A DNA stretch of 13,038 nt from Rhodopirellula sp. (GTDB taxonomy: Bacteria; Planctomycetota; Planctomycetia; Pirellulales; Pirellulaceae), in contig PAXU01000028.1 of assembly GCA_002714565.1 (NCBI GenBank), forward strand, positions 3,706 to 16,743, in the 5' to 3' direction. This document shows positions 12,301-13,038 of this stretch, in pieces (positions within the stretch are counted from its first letter, which is position 1; each line of letters starts with the position of its first letter). Position numbers and translations under genes: made by a program. The notes under the pieces were generated by a model. The model had not been told where the DNA came from. It worked only from the letters and a program-made list of their open reading frames with translations, and ran no database searches.

Positions 12301-13038
12301 GGCAAATGAGCCAGTGAATGTGTAGCGATATGTGTTTGGCAAGCCAGCTATCGGAGTTGCTGCTCCGTTGATCGTAATTCCCGCAGGTGTTGAGCCATTT
12401 AGTAGGACAACAAACTCAGCAGTACCATCTGTGATTGAAGATTCATTCAGGCCAACATTGTTCGGGTCGTTAAAGACGACATCAATATATCCTTGTTGAT
12501 TTAACGATGTCCGTGCGATTATGCTTCCGTCAAATGGTGCTTTTAGATCAGCAGTTGGAACAAAGCTGCTGGTTGCAGTCCCTGTAACATCAACGAGAGC
12601 TGAGATGTTATCCCAGAAGTTGAACGTCATTCCTGAACCCCAATCAGCGGCGGGAACGAAGTCATCCATGTTGAAGCTTGGGAACTCTGAGCCAATAAGA
12701 TCAAACGTCGTACCGTTCAAATTAGCAATTTCGAACTCTTTACCATCGAGGTAGTTAGCCAATAGTTGCTGCGAAGCGGTACCAAGATTTCCAAATGCAA
12801 AATTGTCGAACGAAATTGTTTCGCCGTTACCAAATACATATTCTGGTTGACCAGTTACCTCCGGCAGCTGATTGAGCGTGATTTGAATCAAACCGTTGTT
12901 GTTTGCAATGGAGGTGATGCTCGATGTTTGGTCGGTCATCCAGTCGGCGAATTTCAAGTCTCCGTCGTAGCCAAACAGATCAAAGCTGTTGACCTTAAAG
13001 GATTGCATCTTGAATCCGCTGGTTTTGCTGATTACGAA
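1..13038 (-). CDS. Giant repetitive Ig-like/RTX-like surface or secreted protein, internal fragment (both ends outside window)
   Basis: One reading frame is open across every codon of the window: no in-frame tta, cta or tca triplet occurs on the + strand when read from position 1, which means 4,346 sense codons on the minus strand. Neither a start nor a stop is visible, so signal peptide, anchor and C-terminal secretion signal cannot be judged. Seen in the translation: six Ig-like repeats, two long beta-strand-rich regions, several blocks of GGxGxDxxx nonapeptides, a seven-copy short repeat and a discoidin-like module. The composition is rich in Gly, Asp, Asn, Thr, Ser and Val, with only two cysteines. 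Known of such families: Ca2+-binding RTX adhesins of Gram-negative bacteria are commonly exported by type I secretion and act in attachment. That this protein is an exported adhesin is inference. Homology to LEPR-XLL-type giants is recalled, not searched. Any other function within the extracellular giant-protein class remains possible. Confidence 0.96.
385..660 (-). other. Discoidin-like (F5/8C-like) beta-sandwich module
   Basis: Residues 4127-4218: INGSNADILVYELASGGAEF, then LDVFVSQDGTNWTDI, then WVRYIKLVG, then GGFDLDAIEIV. The order 'aDi-V-y-E ... v-f-V-S-x-D-G-x-x-W ... v-R-Y-i-k-l ... G-F-D-l-D-A-I-E' is characteristic of discoidin-type carbohydrate- or surface-binding modules of bacterial extracellular proteins. 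The GFDLDA loop is commonly Ca2+-associated. Length (about 92 residues) is shorter than a full F5/8C domain (about 140), so an N-terminal strand may lie in the preceding repeats. Ligand is unknown. Confidence 0.6.
661..1260 (-). repeat. Seven-copy short repeat with (L/V)-(Y/W)-x-(D/N)-x-x-G core
   Basis: Cores on the protein: LLWLDQAG (about 1219-1248), PVYLNSDGARV (1111-1143), LVYADADGNKT (1021-1053), KYWANLEGDI (970-1002), LYYDGDGYEI (871-903), LIYLDSNYNRI (778-813) and PLYITSSGYKT (670-702). Core spacing is 35, 30, 17, 33, 30 and 37 residues. Most cores have an aromatic residue, then an Asp/Asn-x-(D/S)-G turn, then a polar-hydrophobic strand, and several are followed by a Thr-rich stretch and 'GIPV'. 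The DADGN and DGDGYEITD versions resemble Ca2+ loops. The pattern recalls aromatic cell-wall-binding or teneurin/YD-type short repeats, but matches neither convincingly. Confidence 0.65.
1261..1608 (-). other. Linker segment before the short aromatic repeats
   Basis: About 116 residues, acidic and mixed: AYIEEDVSDAIVSDYSAG, LPEVFITTGTPRTG, YYEPVLETIVVATTQNGG, LASSGNAILSGAVPNTPLGV, then QHTEDVQYQGVHEHAKQRED. The end is His/Gln/Asp-rich. No domain is recognised; the strand content continues the beta pattern. Confidence 0.45.
1609..1764 (-). repeat. RTX-like block 4 (short)
   Basis: Residues 3759-3810 contain IYANGGDDVVRLKQF, VYGGEGDDELYLSNDD, and GIQGDIFFDGD: two clear glycine/aspartate nonapeptide-like units with an 'rgsMEVyGGeGDD' strand between, plus a degenerate third. 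This is the last RTX-like stretch visible before the sequence changes to the aromatic short repeats. Confidence 0.7.
1765..2280 (-). other. Beta-rich segment after the insert, with a G-I-E motif
   Basis: About 172 residues: YLEDAVFDISTNIQGRLTIDGGEE, KILLHNTG, DIRNRIAPRMIQ, an Asp-rich loop (HDVDPDTGEKVDDVYLTLEG), then VNYYGVELKGIEQLQLRLSD followed by ENDEVVVAQD. The final part (1891-1947) matches the 'G-(I/M)-E plus D-x-(I/V)-x-V' motif seen twice in block 3. This suggests the same beta structure resumes after the insert. Confidence 0.5.
2281..2787 (-). other. Trp/His-containing insert bounded by Pro-rich imperfect direct repeats
   Basis: Residues 3418-3586. The segment starts with NPPPLIFDPPEYTY and ends with QPPPVTVDPPP running into FAYL, so the two borders are imperfect copies of one another. 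Between them lie about 140 residues of unlike character: VVVEFNFWESIVYGIHHQHL, a likely helix (GETERRAIQMLTDRTNAWLV), NSDTITSDNMTI, and a W-W-W run in FNSWWWGTF followed by ETEMEVTFHDLKVTYESG. Aromatic and His content is higher than anywhere else I read. It has no RTX unit. It looks like a separate domain spliced between RTX-like blocks 3 and 4. Its function is unknown. Confidence 0.65.
2788..3600 (-). repeat. RTX-like block 3, interrupted beta-roll
   Basis: Residues 3147-3417 hold scattered glycine/aspartate units: FGSNGADTLVLD, LFGGSDYILSN, MGGGDDTIVI, VFGGAQNDRFEV, LHGGDGNDRFLLK, VFGGTGTNRYDYL, INGGPGIDTIVV, VDGGGGPDEIYVL and VGGSGDDTIHIGG. Units are separated by 10-30 residues of other strand sequence, unlike the close packing in block 1. 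Two of the intervening stretches carry a 'Y/F-x-G-(I/M)-E' motif (2860-2922 and 3421-3480). The block ends in a Pro-rich phrase that begins the insert at 2281-2787. Ca2+ binding is inferred from the repeat family. Confidence 0.75.
3601..4053 (-). other. Spacer between RTX-like blocks 2 and 3
   Basis: About 151 residues. Strands such as RDVTLTDSTLTVGTIL and FVTG lead into a short acidic helix-like stretch (PVTQEELEEAVKQDNPDYA). More strands follow (NVLVTGDRDGIITIGS, WTASVILD, PEVYILNVTGGNNSNLSI). The phrase 'a.isGgdsknvlvtgdrdg' again looks like a degenerate beta-roll unit. No known domain is recognised. Confidence 0.45.
4054..4200 (-). repeat. RTX-like block 2 with a D-x-D-x-D-G motif
   Basis: Residues 2947-2995 read TGNGSDVLIGTAYQDYLAGG, then GEGSDTYTGADGKDFF, then DVDSDGNDYDTL. 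The first units are classic glycine/aspartate nonapeptide-like repeats. The last carries Asp at positions 1, 3 and 5 followed by Gly, as in EF-hand or dockerin-type calcium loops, but position 12 is Leu instead of Glu or Asp. Calcium binding is therefore likely for the block but not proven for that loop. Confidence 0.7.
4201..4887 (-). other. Beta-rich spacer between RTX-like blocks 1 and 2
   Basis: About 229 residues with strands such as IDYVVLTATENSDTILF, AQEIAITIGSEHTNLTNAE, YANEGADNITVEDL, DMITVYGSSIADSFILTPEG and RLTIISQDGDDLVDASLL. Several phrases are degenerate calcium-repeat-like units (ANEGADNITV, SQDGDDLVDAS), so the block probably continues the same beta structure with longer loops. 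No separate domain is recognised. Confidence 0.5.
4888..5271 (-). repeat. RTX-like Ca2+-binding nonapeptide block 1 (about nine units)
   Basis: Residues 2590-2717 contain successive G-x-G-x-D-x-type units: FGSGDDYVH, HGGSGDDNI, HGDGGNDFIQ, FGDEGDDLLQ, EGGPDNDQLIG, FTGNDTLKG, NSGNDVITGG, GGANTVLG and GSGDDQINV. Between the early units lie short strands (LPIQI, NTVTI, GEIEI), giving an 18-residue-like rhythm. The later units are back to back. Known: GGxGxDxUx repeats of the hemolysin-type family bind Ca2+ and fold into a parallel beta-roll outside the cell. This is the most canonical RTX stretch in the window. It follows beta region II after a linker at 5272-5520 rich in Asp, Asn and Gly. Confidence 0.85.
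5521..7944 (-). other. Beta-strand-rich region II with recurring NTT motifs (residues 1699-2506)
   Basis: About 808 residues of alternating-hydrophobic strands punctuated by Gly/Asn turns: LEVSGGIEL, MEFSGEMQI, VTGAVTTEVEHL, GKLVFADTLELSGKFTM, FNGEIEFLGFASASGS, ASGELELNTT, FYLQLAGEVSVLEVLNM, MDFFGLVTLGANGWVKSTG. A subunit recurs: a strand ending in NTT, a polar loop, then another strand running into a 'G-strand'. The region starts directly after Ig-like copy 6 and ends in GYLQLPEPT just before the RTX-like part. Its style matches region I but it has no cysteine. I infer an elongated beta structure; I do not recognise an enzyme. In related giants, as I remember them, similar text occurs in long tandem stretches. 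Confidence 0.6.
6052..7638 (-). repeat. Four dispersed (I/L/F)-N-T-T strand motifs marking a degenerate repeat
   Basis: NTT occurs at 7630-7638 (GTLQINTT), 7219-7227 (SVSVMFNTT), 6361-6369 (SAYVSINTT) and 6052-6060 (GELELNTT). Each lies at the end of an alternating-hydrophobic strand. Copies 1, 3 and 4 are followed, after a polar loop of about 14-27 residues, by a strand running into a Gly (SFAVEVVGYMRLEV; ILLEFNGEIEFL; SFYLQLAGEVSVL); copy 2 is followed by a Phe/Pro/Leu-rich phrase instead. A related ELDTT lies in region I at 10813-10821. The spacing is irregular, so this is a diverged repeat family rather than a strict tandem array. Confidence 0.55.
7945..9576 (-). repeat. Tandem array of four Ig-like repeats (copies 3-6)
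   Basis: Copy 3 is at about 9100-9576, copy 4 at 8758-9099, copy 5 at 8419-8757 and copy 6 at 7945-8418. Cores are KPFIDVSF (residue 1179), RGYLDIRY (1335), NQYIEVSF (1449) and RKYLDVEF (1562). Core-to-core spacing is 156, 114 and 113 residues. Copies 3 and 6 are about 45 residues longer, each from an insert before the R-Y or F-R-Y strand. Copies 4-6 close with a bacterial Ig-like 'D-x-A-(S/G)-N' type motif (WTDDASND, FEDSAGTGN, WEDAAGNEG). Copies 3-5 then enter an 'a.FtVdG' link to the next unit. Known: such repeats in bacterial surface proteins act as spacers or binding modules. Copies are clearly related but diverged, so the duplication is old. Confidence 0.85.
9961..10032 (-). other. Isolated amphipathic alpha-helix within beta region I
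   Basis: Residues 1003-1026 (TTEAWLASLQDQVVQQYQAI and the following QANP) have helix-forming composition with hydrophobic residues spaced at three to four, and end at a Pro. They follow a Pro-containing phrase (DPYELRNPEFGLPTD) and precede a return to strand-rich sequence. One of only a few helical stretches I can see; it may cap or join two beta segments. Confidence 0.6.
11197..11208 (-). other. C-Y-G-C motif, the only two cysteines in 4,346 residues
   Basis: Residues 611-614 read C-Y-G-C inside the phrase GRAEICYGCPSAN. I found no other cysteine codon in the frame. Two cysteines two residues apart in an otherwise cysteine-free extracellular-type protein could form a local disulfide, bind a metal or carry a modification. 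None of these is demonstrated by the sequence. Confidence 0.85.
11746..12528 (-). repeat. Ig-like repeats 1 and 2, separated by a Pro/Ser-rich linker
   Basis: Two copies of the repeat that recurs four more times further along the protein. Copy 1 is at about 12205-12528 and copy 2 at about 11746-12099. Each opens with an N-x(2,3)-Y-I-D-V core (GYIDVVF at residue 183; KRYIDVQF at residue 323). It continues with a 'dG..ln..ti..gdEFtLsG' stretch, a Y-R-Y strand, then a strand with a V-x-F-I core (VEFIDGGF; VNFIAGSF). Copy 1 closes with an F-x-D-x-S-G-N motif typical of bacterial Ig-like domains; copy 2 has FTTDEG instead. About 35 residues lie between the copies and include a short Pro/Ser run (LPSPPP) that looks like a hinge. 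Ig-like folding is inferred from the strand pattern and length of 108-118 residues. Confidence 0.8.
12529..13038 (-). other. Beta-rich unassigned segment at the N-terminal side of the fragment (residues 1-170)
   Basis: About 170 residues of short alternating-hydrophobic strands rich in Phe, Asn, Asp and Gly, for example FKVNSFDLFGYDGDLKF, ISFDNFAFGNLG, FEIANLNGTTFDLIG and FPSFNMDDF. There is no cysteine and no clear helix. The strand rhythm resembles the opening of beta-strand region I downstream in the protein, so it may be the tail of an equivalent region that begins outside the window. I do not recognise a named domain here. It passes directly into the first Ig-like repeat. Confidence 0.55.

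Noticed and set aside
1..13038. A multi-gene system such as an operon, defence island or biosynthetic cluster
   Set aside because: No intergenic gap, start, stop, promoter or terminator exists in the window. All bases are accounted for by one internal coding frame.

Overview
The whole 13,038-base window is the interior of one giant protein gene read on the minus strand, from position 13038 down to position 1. I translated every codon by hand. The frame whose codons end on multiples of three stays open for all 4,346 codons, with no stop and no frameshift, and neither the true start nor the true stop lies inside. At roughly 105 Da per residue this internal piece alone exceeds 450 kDa. Residue numbers below count from the first full codon at 13038 (residue n has its first base at 13038-3(n-1)).

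The product is a repetitive, all-beta, acidic, nearly cysteine-free protein, as expected for a secreted or surface adhesin-like giant of a Gram-negative bacterium. Base composition looks close to balanced (mid-40s to 50% GC by eye). The blocks resemble, from memory, the very long Ig-like/RTX-like giants of marine Proteobacteria and relatives, sometimes annotated as LEPR-XLL proteins. No taxonomic marker is present, so the host is an inference.

Order from N- to C-terminal side: (1) beta-rich unassigned stretch, 12529-13038. (2) Two Ig-like repeats, 11746-12528, split by a Pro/Ser-rich linker. (3) Beta-strand region I, 9577-11745, with the only two cysteines (a C-x-x-C) and one clear helix. (4) Four tandem Ig-like repeats, 7945-9576. 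(5) Beta-strand region II, 5521-7944, with recurring 'NTT' motifs. (6) RTX-type glycine/aspartate repeats in separated blocks between 5271 and 1609, interleaved with other beta segments and an unusual Trp-containing insert flanked by Pro-rich direct repeats at 2281-2787. (7) A seven-copy short aromatic/Asp-Gly repeat, 661-1260. (8) A discoidin-like (F5/8C-like) module, 385-660. (9) An unassigned stretch running off the window, 1-384.

A plausible overall picture is a long extended stalk: Ig-like and beta-strand modules give length, Ca2+-binding glycine/aspartate repeats fold outside the cell, and the discoidin-like module may bind a surface ligand. I see no second gene, RNA gene, promoter, terminator, mobile element or CRISPR array. 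If a secretion system or partner genes exist, they lie outside this window.
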